Below are positions 26,819 to 35,209 of a stretch of 58,634 bases of DNA, one piece after another (position 1 is the first letter of the stretch; each line of letters opens with the position of its first letter). The position numbers and the translations under genes are program-made. The stretch lies in the NCBI GenBank assembly GCA_937983075.1, contig CALKAQ010000119.1, forward strand, positions 1 to 58,634, written 5' to 3'. The notes under the pieces were generated by a model. That model did not search any database and was not told where the DNA came from. It saw only the letters and a program-made list of their open reading frames with translations. Source of the stretch: an uncultured bacterium (GTDB lineage: Bacteria; Bacillota; Limnochordia; DTU080; JAAYLA01).

Positions 26819-26920
26819 GTGCCATCTCCCTCGAAAAACGATTCGGCCCCGATTTCAGACGACCCCCACAATCACCGAGTCGTTTCTCGCAATCCCTCGC
26901 TGGGGAACCCCAAGGTAAGG

Positions 26921-26956
26921 GATACATGTTGTCCCGGCTCATTCTCAACCGTCCCA
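26921..26956 (-). promoter_or_regulatory. CggR operator
   Basis: On the minus strand the site reads TGGGAC-N6-GAAT-N4-CGGGAC-N6-TATC. This keeps the exact spacing of the Bacillus operator CGGGACN6TGTCN4CGGGACN6TGTC: both GGGAC boxes are intact, and the TGTC boxes are degenerate. A possible promoter, TTGAGA-18-TATCCC, overlaps it. It lies between the whiA terminator and cggR. Confidence 0.75.
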
Positions 26957-26963
26957 CCTTGGG

Positions 26964-27024
26964 CAAAAAAAGAGGCCTTTTCGGATTTCGGTCGACTCGA
27001 CCGATTCGAGTACCCATCAGGCCT
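26964..27024 (-). terminator. Terminator after whiA
   Basis: On the minus strand AGGCCT (27019-27024) pairs with AGGCCT (26973-26978) around a long inner hairpin region containing CTCGA/TCGAG, and is followed by C and seven T residues. It separates the rapZ-whiA operon from the cggR operon. Confidence 0.7.
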
Positions 27025-27066
27025 ATTTCTTGCTATAGTTTCGTAATCCTGCCGCCAATGTCAGTT

Positions 27067-27981
27067 TCATTCCTTCAATTGGCGAGCAATTTCAAGCAAA
27101 CGTCGTACTCGATAGCTTACCGCCGACTTGCTCAAAGGCGGTGACATCGATTCGCCGAGCTCCTTGAAGCTGGCGTACGGATGCTGCAGTCGCAGCTGAG
27201 CCATTTCCCGTAGTTTATCCGGCAGACGATGAAGTCCGAGATGGCGATCGATGGTTTCAATGGCCGCGACTTGCTCCATCGCAGCTTGCACCGTCTTGTC
27301 GACGTTCGCGGTTTCACAGTTCACCAGGCGGTTGATGTTGTTCCGAACTTCTTTGGCAATGCGGACGTTCTCAAGCTGCAGCAATGCGTTGTGGGCTCCC
27401 AGCTCTTTCAACAATTCGACGATTTGACCGCCGTCTTTCAAGTAAAGCACGGGATGGCCTCTGCGCGTGGTGCGATGGGCATTGATGCCGAGTCGGAGCA
27501 GGCATGCCGTCAGATAATCGGCGGTCGGGGCGTCGACCCCCATCTCGAGGTGATTCTGGCGCTCAGGCTCGGCAAGCGATCCGCGGCACAAAAACGCCGC
27601 CCGCACTACCGCCCGGACGCAGCAACGGCGGCTCGGCACGGGCAAATGAGCACGAAACCCTTGCTGAGCCGCTTTCACCAACGGCAAGTCCGCTCGTTCG
27701 ACGTGGCCGATGCGTACACTGTACACCTTGCGGCCTTGCTTGCTGCGCGTTCGCTCGATGTACAAACGCGTTGGCCGGGCCAACCGCTTGAACAAAATAA
27801 ACGCTTTGCGAGCAGCCGGCGGATTGTGCAGCGTCACCTCGATTTCCCAGCCGGTTTCTTTTTTCTCGGCATTCCCTTCGAGGCGCAATATGGTGCTCAA
27901 TTCAGCGATCTGGCAACAGCGTTTGCTGGGAATCGTCCGCGCCAGCTCGCCTTTTACCTTCTCTGAAAACAAGGATCTCAA
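27067..27981 (-). CDS. whiA: WhiA-like DNA-binding protein
   Basis: Conserved Gram-positive protein with a degenerate LAGLIDADG homing-endonuclease-like domain plus a C-terminal helix-turn-helix. It is linked to cell division and, in Streptomyces, to sporulation. The 304-residue product shows the family hallmarks CCQIAELS near the N-terminus, LGAHNALLQLENVRIAKEVRN and the C-terminal SKSAVSYRVRRL helix-turn-helix. The start is a TTG at 27981, 7 nt after GAGG; a TTG three codons later is also possible. It overlaps the upstream lipoprotein gene by 4 nt. Confidence 0.95.
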   Translation of the reverse strand: MRSLFSEKVKGELARTIPSKRCCQIAELSTILRLEGNAEKKETGWEIEVTLHNPPAARKAFILFKRLARPTRLYIERTRSKQGRKVYSVRIGHVERADLPLVKAAQQGFRAHLPVPSRRCCVRAVVRAAFLCRGSLAEPERQNHLEMGVDAPTADYLTACLLRLGINAHRTTRRGHPVLYLKDGGQIVELLKELGAHNALLQLENVRIAKEVRNNINRLVNCETANVDKTVQAAMEQVAAIETIDRHLGLHRLPDKLREMAQLRLQHPYASFKELGESMSPPLSKSAVSYRVRRLLEIARQLKE

Positions 27982-28496
27982 GGCATCGCCTCATTTGTTT
28001 GATTTCCACTCTCCGCGGAATCGAAAAGGAGGTCTCCGTTGGCGTCCACGACGGTCAGCCGCCAATTAGGCGCTTTGGGCAAATAGCGGCGGTCCACCGC
28101 GACGATATGGCCCGGATAGGTGATCGCCATCGTCACAATATCGTCCGGCCCCGGTTCGCGCACGTCGACTTGCACTTGAACGTGATCGGCGGCAATCCGT
28201 GCGACCTTTCGTACGATGACGCTGTATCCGCCCGTAGGCTTTTCGCCCAGAAACACCCCGATGACGGCTTCCGAATCCCAATCGACAGCCGGCTGCTCGC
28301 GCGGAGCGAACAAGCCTTGCCACAAGTTGTCAAAAGCAGCGGGATTGTCGATCCGCACGACACCGGGTGCCTTGCGCCCGTTCAACGCGAGGTGTCGAAA
28401 CGCAATTTCCTGTTCCCCCTTGCATCCCGTCATGCCAGCAATCATGGGCAAGACGACCATGAGCAGCAAAATTCGCCCGAACTTCTCTCTGCGCAC
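27978..28496 (-). CDS. Lipoprotein with PrcB C-terminal domain
   Basis: A 172-residue predicted lipoprotein. The hydrophobic signal (LLLMVVLPMIAG) ends in MTGC, an approximate lipobox with Cys as anchor. The second half contains the PrcB_C-type pattern VIGVFLGEKPTGGYSVIVRKV; such domains accompany proteases in spirochaetes and occur as lone lipoproteins in Firmicutes. I chose the GTG at 28496 because GAGAGGAG lies 7 nt upstream. Its stop overlaps the whiA start (TTGA), and yvcK ends 43 nt upstream. A lipoprotein at this place in the rapZ-yvcK-whiA operon is not the standard arrangement. Confidence 0.8.
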   Translation of the reverse strand: MRREKFGRILLLMVVLPMIAGMTGCKGEQEIAFRHLALNGRKAPGVVRIDNPAAFDNLWQGLFAPREQPAVDWDSEAVIGVFLGEKPTGGYSVIVRKVARIAADHVQVQVDVREPGPDDIVTMAITYPGHIVAVDRRYLPKAPNWRLTVVDANGDLLFDSAESGNQTNEAMP

Positions 28497-28539
28497 TTTG
28501 AATCTCCTCTCCCCTGTCCGGCAACGGCGGCCCAACGAG

Positions 28540-29850
28540 TTACAGGCCGTTTGATACGCTTCTCGCGCTCAGATCGGTTTCCAAGATGTTCAACACCGCT
28601 TCGGCCAGCCGTTTGGAATCGTGCCGTACGAGATCCGTGTCTGAAATGAGGGGGTAGCAAACCGGCGTCAGACCAAGTCGCAGCACAGCCTCCGGATCGG
28701 GTTTGACGACGGTCGCCCCTTCCCTTTCATACCGCTTGAGCTGCTCGGGCGGGACGGGTGCATCATTCATTAGAACATATGTAAACAGATTAGGACCGGT
28801 GTGATCGATCAGCGCCTGAACGTGATCAGCCACCGTATAATCCGTTGTTTCCCCTGGTTGCGTCATCACGTTGCACACATACACGGCCGGAGCGGGTGAG
28901 CGACGAATGGCGTCCGCGATCTCACGAATCAGCAAATTCGGCAACACGCTTGTATACAAGCTGCCCGGTCCGATGACGATCAGATCGGCCTCCGCAATCG
29001 CCCGGAGAGCTTCCTCCGGCGGCTTGGCATCGGGCGGTATCAGCGAAACGCGGCGCACCCTTTTGCCCTGCAGCGGGATGCTGCTTTCGCCGACAATTTG
29101 CGTTCCGTCGGTAAACTCAGCTCGCAACGCAACGCTTTCCACGGTTCCGGGCAGTACCTGACCGCGTATGGCCAAAACGCGGCTCGATGCGCGGACCGCG
29201 GTTTCAAAATCGCCCGTCACCTCGGTCATCGCAGCGATGAGCAAATTGCCGAAGCTATGCCCGGCGAGCCCTTTGCCGCCGCCAAAGCGATGATTGAACA
29301 GTTCTTCCATGAGAGGCTCGACGTCGGCCAGTGCGAGCAGCGTGTTGCGAATATCTCCCGGCGGCGGCATACCCAAATCGTCCCGCAGCCGTCCCGAACT
29401 TCCTCCGTCATCGGATACGGCGACAATGGCGGTCAGGTTGCTCGTATATTCCTTGAGACCCCGCAGCATGGTCGCCAAGCCGGTGCCGCCCCCAATGACG
29501 ACGATGCGCGGGCCTCGCTGCAAATAGCGTCGCTCGTAGACGACATCCGCAAGGCGCGGTGCGACGCCGGGAGCAGCCGATTCGATCAATGAACTCAACA
29601 TGCGGCGAAATCCAAACGCAAAAAGCCACACGCCGAGCAAGATAAAGATCAGACCCGCCCAGTTCATCAGGCCCGTCGGCAAATACCCTGTGATATGGCC
29701 GATGAACTGAACGATGCTGCGCTCAATTTGAGCAAAGACTTCCACGCCGGCGGCCGCGGTGATGCCTGCGCTGATGAGGAACGTTCCAATGATGCAAAGC
29801 ACACCCCATCGCTTTACCCGCATGCCGGGATAGAGCCACTTGAAAAACAG
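28540..29850 (-). CDS. yvcK: YvcK/GlmR family gluconeogenesis and cell-wall factor, membrane-anchored form
   Basis: Binds UDP-sugars and supports growth on gluconeogenic carbon and peptidoglycan precursor supply; related to 2-phospho-L-lactate transferase CofD. The CofD-like core starts at VVIGGGTGLA and includes AVSDDGGSSGRLR and GHSFGNLLI. About 110 residues precede the core, with two hydrophobic segments, so this is the membrane-anchored variant, unlike soluble Bacillus YvcK. The first ATG is 29823, but it has no ribosome-binding site. The codons before it read FFKWLYPG, a typical start for this variant. A CTG at 29850 lies exactly 9 nt after GGAGG, so I annotate it as the likely start. 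Confidence 0.9.
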   Translation of the reverse strand: MFFKWLYPGMRVKRWGVLCIIGTFLISAGITAAAGVEVFAQIERSIVQFIGHITGYLPTGLMNWAGLIFILLGVWLFAFGFRRMLSSLIESAAPGVAPRLADVVYERRYLQRGPRIVVIGGGTGLATMLRGLKEYTSNLTAIVAVSDDGGSSGRLRDDLGMPPPGDIRNTLLALADVEPLMEELFNHRFGGGKGLAGHSFGNLLIAAMTEVTGDFETAVRASSRVLAIRGQVLPGTVESVALRAEFTDGTQIVGESSIPLQGKRVRRVSLIPPDAKPPEEALRAIAEADLIVIGPGSLYTSVLPNLLIREIADAIRRSPAPAVYVCNVMTQPGETTDYTVADHVQALIDHTGPNLFTYVLMNDAPVPPEQLKRYEREGATVVKPDPEAVLRLGLTPVCYPLISDTDLVRHDSKRLAEAVLNILETDLSARSVSNGL

Positions 29851-29916
29851 ATTTCTCGGCCTCCCTTGACAGGCCGCCGCGCGGTGCCCGAACCGGCATT
29901 GAACACAGAACGGGAG

Positions 29917-30801
29917 TCAAACGGGCCGGCTTTGTCCTTGCACCAGCGGCGCCTCAGTGAGGTCTCGATGGTTGACCCGCACTTGATAGCCTAAGCCTGC
30001 GATTACTTGTGCCAGCCGCTCGGAAACGGCGACGGACCGATGTCGTCCACCGGTACAGCCGATGCCGATCACAAGCAGCCGCTTGCCTTCACGCACGTAT
30101 TGCGGCAGCAAAAATTCAAGCAAATTGGTTAAATGCTGAATGAGCCGTTGCGCGAGCGTACCCCGAAAAACGTAATCCGCCACTTCCTTGGAGCGGCCGT
30201 CTTCGTCGCGCAAGCTTTCAACGTAGTAAGGGTTCGGCAAAAAGCGGACGTCCAACAGAAGGTCTACATCAAGCGGCGCGCCTTTTTTGTAGCCGAAGGA
30301 AACAATTTGCACATCGAGTTTCGGCTCATCGCTGTCGGCAAAATACCGCTGTATCCAAGCGCGCAAATCGGCGAGGGTGAAGCTGGACGTATCGACGAGG
30401 TGATGGGCAAACCCCCGCAGTCCCGCCAGGCGCTGCCGTTCGACGGCGATGCCGTCGACGATGCCGCCTCCGCCTCCGAGCGGGTGTTTGCGGCGCGACT
30501 CTTTGAAACGCCGCACCAACACTTCGTCGGCTGCTTCGAGATAGACGATTTCATACGGTACATCCATGTCTTCCAAAGACTGCAGCGCATCAAAAAGGGT
30601 ATCGAAAAACGCGCCGCCCCGGATGTCGCACACGACGGCGACCTTTTCGACGGATCCCTCGGACTGAAGACACAGTTCCGCAAATTTTGGAATCAATGCA
30701 GGCGGCAAATTGTCGACGCAAAAGTAGCCGATGTCCTCAAATGCGCGCATCGCCTCGGTTTTTCCGGCTCCGGAAAGGCCGGTGATGATGATGAACCGCA
30801 T
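29917..30801 (-). CDS. rapZ: RNase adapter/nucleotide-binding protein RapZ (YvcJ)
   Basis: P-loop protein; in enteric bacteria it guides RNase E to the GlmZ sRNA, and in Bacillus it binds and hydrolyses GTP. The 294-residue product has Walker A GLSGAGKT at residues 8-15, DNLPP and the C-terminal GCTGGRHRSV. GGGGGAC is 6 nt before the ATG at 30801; the longer open frame upstream is not needed. First gene of rapZ-yvcK-lipoprotein-whiA. Together with yvcK it points to control of amino-sugar supply. Confidence 0.95.
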   Translation of the reverse strand: MRFIIITGLSGAGKTEAMRAFEDIGYFCVDNLPPALIPKFAELCLQSEGSVEKVAVVCDIRGGAFFDTLFDALQSLEDMDVPYEIVYLEAADEVLVRRFKESRRKHPLGGGGGIVDGIAVERQRLAGLRGFAHHLVDTSSFTLADLRAWIQRYFADSDEPKLDVQIVSFGYKKGAPLDVDLLLDVRFLPNPYYVESLRDEDGRSKEVADYVFRGTLAQRLIQHLTNLLEFLLPQYVREGKRLLVIGIGCTGGRHRSVAVSERLAQVIAGLGYQVRVNHRDLTEAPLVQGQSRPV

Positions 30802-30910
30802 GGGTACGTCCCCCTCGTATCGAACCCTATAACAAGAGTGTACACGATTGAATTTCGGAAGTACACGTGTCTGCTCCTGCTGCCAAGCTTTTAAAGAAGG
30901 GGCGGACGCC

Positions 30911-32911
30911 TCAGGAAGGAGCCATGTGCCAGCGTGTCGCCTGCGCCGCACGCCGCTCGACTTCGTGATATTTGCGCAAATAATGGTTGACTGCCAGAAT
31001 GAAGGTTGTGTGCGACCAAGTCAAAGGCGCTACGGACTCCGGGCCACCCGTTTCTGGATGAACCTGCTCAGAGAGCACCCCGCTGGGCAAGGCCCGTTCG
31101 GTCACCCACTGCATGATTTTCTTGGCAGGCGCGAGATCTTCGACGCTCTTGGCGCGTGCGATGTACCACTCGGCGAGCCATAACGTGCATAAGATCCACG
31201 GGTTGCCGGGTACTTCATCGAAGTGCCGTCCCTTGTAAAAATAATAGTCCTTTTGGTAGCGCGCGATCCCGCCGATTCCTTTCACCCACAAATGTTTTTC
31301 GATCGCACGCATGGTCGACTCGACTCGTGGATCATCGGGAGGCAACACGCCGAACAAAAACAATGCACTCAAACTGCTTTCAATCGTCGGGTCGGGCTCA
31401 AGCGCGCCTCGATCGTCCATGTAAAGACCGCGCAGAAAACGCCCGTGCTTCGGACTGTACAAATATTTGAGCAGCGCTTCCCGGATTTCGTCGGCAATCC
31501 GGCGATACCGATTGGATGTTTCGCGATGCCCGAAGAGCTTGGCGAACCGCGCCGCTGCCCGCAGTCCGGCCCAAACCGTACACACGGTGTAAGTGAAAAT
31601 GCCGCGACGCTCCTCCCACAAGTCATAGCTGTCGAGCGGAAGACCGGTGCGGCTGTCACGATATCCCGCCAAGAAATCGGCGGCCGGCTTGATGAGAGGC
31701 GTGTACAGCCTTTCGACAAACTCGAGGTCGTTCACCGCCAGGTAGTGTTTCTCCAACGCGAACAGCACCACAGCCGTCTCGTCTTCCTGTATGGGAAGAT
31801 GGGTCTCGCCGTCGCGCATCCAAGGATGCCAGCTTGAGCCGACGGAACCGTCGGGGTTGTACTTGTGCCACAAGAAGCCGCCGGGTGAAAGGAGATCGCT
31901 GCAGAAACGAAAGAACGTCCGTGTCACTTCGCTGTATCCCGCTTCATCGAAAGCATAGGCGACAAACGCGCCGTCGCGCGGCCACATATAGGCGTAGTGA
32001 TCGCGGTTGTAATGCAAAATGTCGGTATCCGTCGACGCCATGATCGCACCGTTCCTGCCGATTTGCGTGCGGGCGATCAGCAGGCTCCTTTTGTAAAGAT
32101 CGATCACTTCCGGCGGCAAATCGTAAAACGACATGGACTTCTTATTCACCCAGGCGCGCCAGTAGGCCCGGGTTTCTTCGAGGAGGGCTTCGATGCCTTG
32201 TGTACGCACCCAGCCGTGCAGATTTCGGACGGATTCAAACCCCCTGCCGACGGCTATCCAGTAGGATATGGTCTCACGGCCGCCGGGTGGCAGCTGTAGC
32301 TGAAAGCTGATCGTCGAGTCAACTGAACCTTGACTGATCGGATTGCCTTCGAGCTTTCCGTCCTCCGCGTCCCGCCAGGTTCCTTCAGCCCCACCGAAAC
32401 GCTTAGTGCCGGTGGCAAACTGATAAATGCCTCCCCGCCCCGCCTGCCCGGAAATCAGGAAGCATTTGTCACGTTTGTAATGCAAAATGCAGTCCGTGCT
32501 TAAATCGTACAAAGCCGTGTCGCCGATGTCCGTCTCATCGATCGACAAGTCATGCGTGAAAAAAACACGGATTTCAGCCGCACGCTCTCGCAGGTTTTGC
32601 ACGATCAACCGCTTCAGATACAAGTTTTCACGAAAATGGACAGCACCACTTATTGTCAGGCGAACCCCGAGTCCGCTATGTTCAGCGCGACAATCGGTAA
32701 CGAGAGTTTCCCGCTCGTAGCCGACATCGATGTCCCATCCGTCGTCGTCGAGCCACGCAAACCTGCCGTCCACCCACACGCCGATGGCATTCCGGTGGCC
32801 CGAAATGTGATTCCACAGCCCTACGTACGGGTAATACAAGTCCCGCATATTGAGCCGCGCATCGAAATTGACGAGCATGGATCCATTGCCGATGGTGAGA
32901 TGCCTGGGCAC
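30911..32911 (-). CDS. Glucoamylase / glucodextranase-type GH15 glycoside hydrolase
   Basis: Inverting exo-alpha-glucosidase releasing glucose from alpha-glucans. The 666-residue product has the bacterial GH15 layout: an N-terminal beta-sandwich (about residues 1-240) and an (alpha/alpha)6 barrel (about 260-640). The catalytic acid is the Glu in YDLWEERRG and the base is the Glu in SEQVHPETGG; YMWPRDG forms the -1 subsite. No signal peptide, so intracellular. I chose the GTG at 32911, preceded at 6-7 nt by AGGAGGTG; a 16-codon open extension runs through that site. Divergent from the DUF4912/GH57 pair. It may debranch or mobilise a stored glucan made by those genes. Confidence 0.92.
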   Translation of the reverse strand: MPRHLTIGNGSMLVNFDARLNMRDLYYPYVGLWNHISGHRNAIGVWVDGRFAWLDDDGWDIDVGYERETLVTDCRAEHSGLGVRLTISGAVHFRENLYLKRLIVQNLRERAAEIRVFFTHDLSIDETDIGDTALYDLSTDCILHYKRDKCFLISGQAGRGGIYQFATGTKRFGGAEGTWRDAEDGKLEGNPISQGSVDSTISFQLQLPPGGRETISYWIAVGRGFESVRNLHGWVRTQGIEALLEETRAYWRAWVNKKSMSFYDLPPEVIDLYKRSLLIARTQIGRNGAIMASTDTDILHYNRDHYAYMWPRDGAFVAYAFDEAGYSEVTRTFFRFCSDLLSPGGFLWHKYNPDGSVGSSWHPWMRDGETHLPIQEDETAVVLFALEKHYLAVNDLEFVERLYTPLIKPAADFLAGYRDSRTGLPLDSYDLWEERRGIFTYTVCTVWAGLRAAARFAKLFGHRETSNRYRRIADEIREALLKYLYSPKHGRFLRGLYMDDRGALEPDPTIESSLSALFLFGVLPPDDPRVESTMRAIEKHLWVKGIGGIARYQKDYYFYKGRHFDEVPGNPWILCTLWLAEWYIARAKSVEDLAPAKKIMQWVTERALPSGVLSEQVHPETGGPESVAPLTWSHTTFILAVNHYLRKYHEVERRAAQATRWHMAPS

Positions 32912-33038
32912 GACGTCCACCTCCTGCTCATCATGCTTCCCGCGCATTCGCCAAGCCATGCGTGCGCTCCGGCGTTATTTGAATAGGCCCCATCGGGGGC
33001 GGAAACGATAACGGCGGATTTGATTTGGAGGTGGCTTT

Positions 33039-33611
33039 GTGTCGTCAGAATACCATAAAGCGTTTAACACCTCCGGGGCGGACGCCCGGGAGATTCACTT
33101 GCGCGAGCCGGGACCGGGAGCCGGGCTGCCCCCTCCAGGCCCCGATCTCCCTAGTTCTTACGGCCAAGACCGACTGATTCTTTTGGCGCGCGACCCACAT
33201 ACGCTGTTCGCCACGTGGGAATTGTCCGGTGGCAAACGTGAGCAGGTATTGGCACAAAGCGGTATTCCACCTGAGTCTGCGCGGCTGACGCTGCGCCTCC
33301 TCAAGGGATGGGGCGATCCTCGGTTCGACGCCCACGGTGTGATCGTTGCAGAACATTGCGTCGAGGGTTCCCATTCCTGGTATTTGCACGGCGCCGAGCC
33401 AGGAAGCGTCGTCCACGCTCAGCTGGGCCTGAAAGTCGGTGAGCTGTTTATTCCTTTGCTGGCCTCGGACCCCGTTCCTCTGCCGCGTGGCAAAGAATCA
33501 GACGTGATCGATGCGGAGTGGATGACCATCGAGGAAGTTCTCGAGCGTTCGCGTCGCGGCCTGCATGCCGACAGTTCACCTGGAATTATGCCGTTTGGAG
33601 GTATCCATTAA
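33039..33611 (+). CDS. DUF4912 domain protein
   Basis: A 190-residue soluble protein. Residues about 35-130 match the DUF4912 pattern (LPSSYGQDRLILLARDPHTLFATWEL, WYLH.......V.A.LG). Biochemical function is unknown. Proteins of this family are regularly found next to GH57 branching enzymes and GT4 glycosyltransferases, which is the case here, so a carbohydrate-binding or accessory role is inferred. The GTG at 33039 is 6 nt after GGAGGTG. It is cotranscribed with the GH57 gene, 2 nt apart. Confidence 0.85.
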   Translation: MSSEYHKAFNTSGADAREIHLREPGPGAGLPPPGPDLPSSYGQDRLILLARDPHTLFATWELSGGKREQVLAQSGIPPESARLTLRLLKGWGDPRFDAHGVIVAEHCVEGSHSWYLHGAEPGSVVHAQLGLKVGELFIPLLASDPVPLPRGKESDVIDAEWMTIEEVLERSRRGLHADSSPGIMPFGGIH

Positions 33612-33613
33612 CC

Positions 33614-35209
33614 TTGCTGCACGGTTACCTTTGCATCGTCTTGCACGCACATCTCCCATTCGTGCGCCATCCGGAACAGCCCCATACGCTCGAGGAAGAT
33701 TGGCTGTATGAAGCAATTACGGAAACATACATTCCTTTGCTGCAGCTCATGGAAGGCTGGGAACGCGACAACATTCCCTACCGGATCACGCTTTCGCTGA
33801 CACCGCCTCTTTTGGCCATGCTTGAAGACGAGCTCTTATGCTACCGCTACCGGGAACACCTTGCCAATTTGGAAGAGCTCGTCGCCAAAGAACTCATTCG
33901 CACCAAAGATGAGCCACGCGTTCATCGCGTCGCCCAAATGTACGCCGAACGGCTGCAAAAAACCGTTGAAGCATGGGATCGGTATCGGGGCCGTCTCGTA
34001 CCGGCCTTTCGTTATTTTCAGGAGCACGGTGGACTGGAAATCTTAGCGAGCGCAGCTACGCACGGCTACTTGCCTTTGATGATTCATACACCCGAGATGG
34101 CGAGAGCACAAATTGCCATCGGCTGCGAAGCTTATCGACGCGCCTTCGGACGAAATCCGGTTGGCTTTTGGCTTCCCGAATGCGGCTACCTGCCCGGCCA
34201 AGACCGCTGGCTCGCCGACGAAGGCATCAAGTATACGTTTGTCGATTCGCACGGCATCCTGCACGCGTCGAGCCGTCCTCGCTACGGACTGTACGCTCCC
34301 CTGATATCGAGCGCCGGGGTGGCGGTGTTCGGCCGTGACGGCGAATCGTCCAAGCAAGTATGGAGCGCCGATGAAGGGTACCCGGGCGATTTTGACTATC
34401 GCGAGTTCTTTCGGGACATCGGCTATGATTTGCCGTGGGAGTATATTCAGCCTCATCTCAAGCACGGCATTCGCGCCAACACCGGCATCAAATACCACCG
34501 CATTACGGGAAAGACCGTCGACAAAGACATTTATGACCCGGACAGGGCGGCCGCGAAAGCCTATCTGCACGCGAGTAATTTCATTTTCAACCGTGAAAGG
34601 CAAATCGAATGGCTGCACAGCCACATGGACCGCCCCCCCATTGTCGTCGCTCCATACGACGCCGAACTGTTCGGGCACTGGTGGTTTGAAGGTCCGCTGT
34701 TCTTGGACGGAGTGGTCCGCCGGGCTGCGGAGACGCCCGTCGTCAACCTCATCACTCCTTCGGACTATCTGGCGATGCATCCCCGCAACCAACAAGCCGA
34801 ACCGTCGCAATCGAGCTGGGGACTCAAAGGCTATCATGAAGTCTGGCTGGAAGGGTCAAACGACTGGATTTATCGACACCTTTATACAGCGGCCGATCGC
34901 CTGGTCAAGCTTGTGCGCAGCTTGCCCGACCATGCGGACAACCTGCTCCGGCGGGCGACCAATCAGGCAGCGCGTGAGCTTCTGTTGGCGCAAAGCAGCG
35001 ATTGGGCGTTCATCATGAAAACGGGCACCATGGTGCCGTACGCGCAAAGGCGGACGCGGGAACACATCCACAACTTCCTCCGCCTCGACGAAATGGTACG
35101 GCAGCATCGCGTTGATCCGTGGTGGCTGGAAAGCCGTGAGAGAGCGACAACGTTGTTTCCGTGGCTTGATGCCTCCGTATATTACAAGTCGGAGGCACCC
35201 GTCGCCTGA
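33614..35209 (+). CDS. GH57 1,4-alpha-glucan branching enzyme (DUF1957 type)
   Basis: Introduces alpha-1,6 branches into alpha-1,4-glucan with retention. The 531-residue product begins with the GH57 strand VLHAHLPFVRHPE. The nucleophile is the Glu in FWLPECGYLPG and the acid/base is the Asp in PYDAELFGHWWFEGP. A helical C-terminal DUF1957 domain follows (GHEVWLEGSNDW-like region, here YHEVWLEGSNDW). The start is a TTG at 33614, 11 nt after GGAGGT and just after the DUF4912 stop; longer frames overlap that gene. The 3' end overlaps the convergent GT4 gene by 28 bp. Confidence 0.92.
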   Translation: MLHGYLCIVLHAHLPFVRHPEQPHTLEEDWLYEAITETYIPLLQLMEGWERDNIPYRITLSLTPPLLAMLEDELLCYRYREHLANLEELVAKELIRTKDEPRVHRVAQMYAERLQKTVEAWDRYRGRLVPAFRYFQEHGGLEILASAATHGYLPLMIHTPEMARAQIAIGCEAYRRAFGRNPVGFWLPECGYLPGQDRWLADEGIKYTFVDSHGILHASSRPRYGLYAPLISSAGVAVFGRDGESSKQVWSADEGYPGDFDYREFFRDIGYDLPWEYIQPHLKHGIRANTGIKYHRITGKTVDKDIYDPDRAAAKAYLHASNFIFNRERQIEWLHSHMDRPPIVVAPYDAELFGHWWFEGPLFLDGVVRRAAETPVVNLITPSDYLAMHPRNQQAEPSQSSWGLKGYHEVWLEGSNDWIYRHLYTAADRLVKLVRSLPDHADNLLRRATNQAARELLLAQSSDWAFIMKTGTMVPYAQRRTREHIHNFLRLDEMVRQHRVDPWWLESRERATTLFPWLDASVYYKSEAPVA

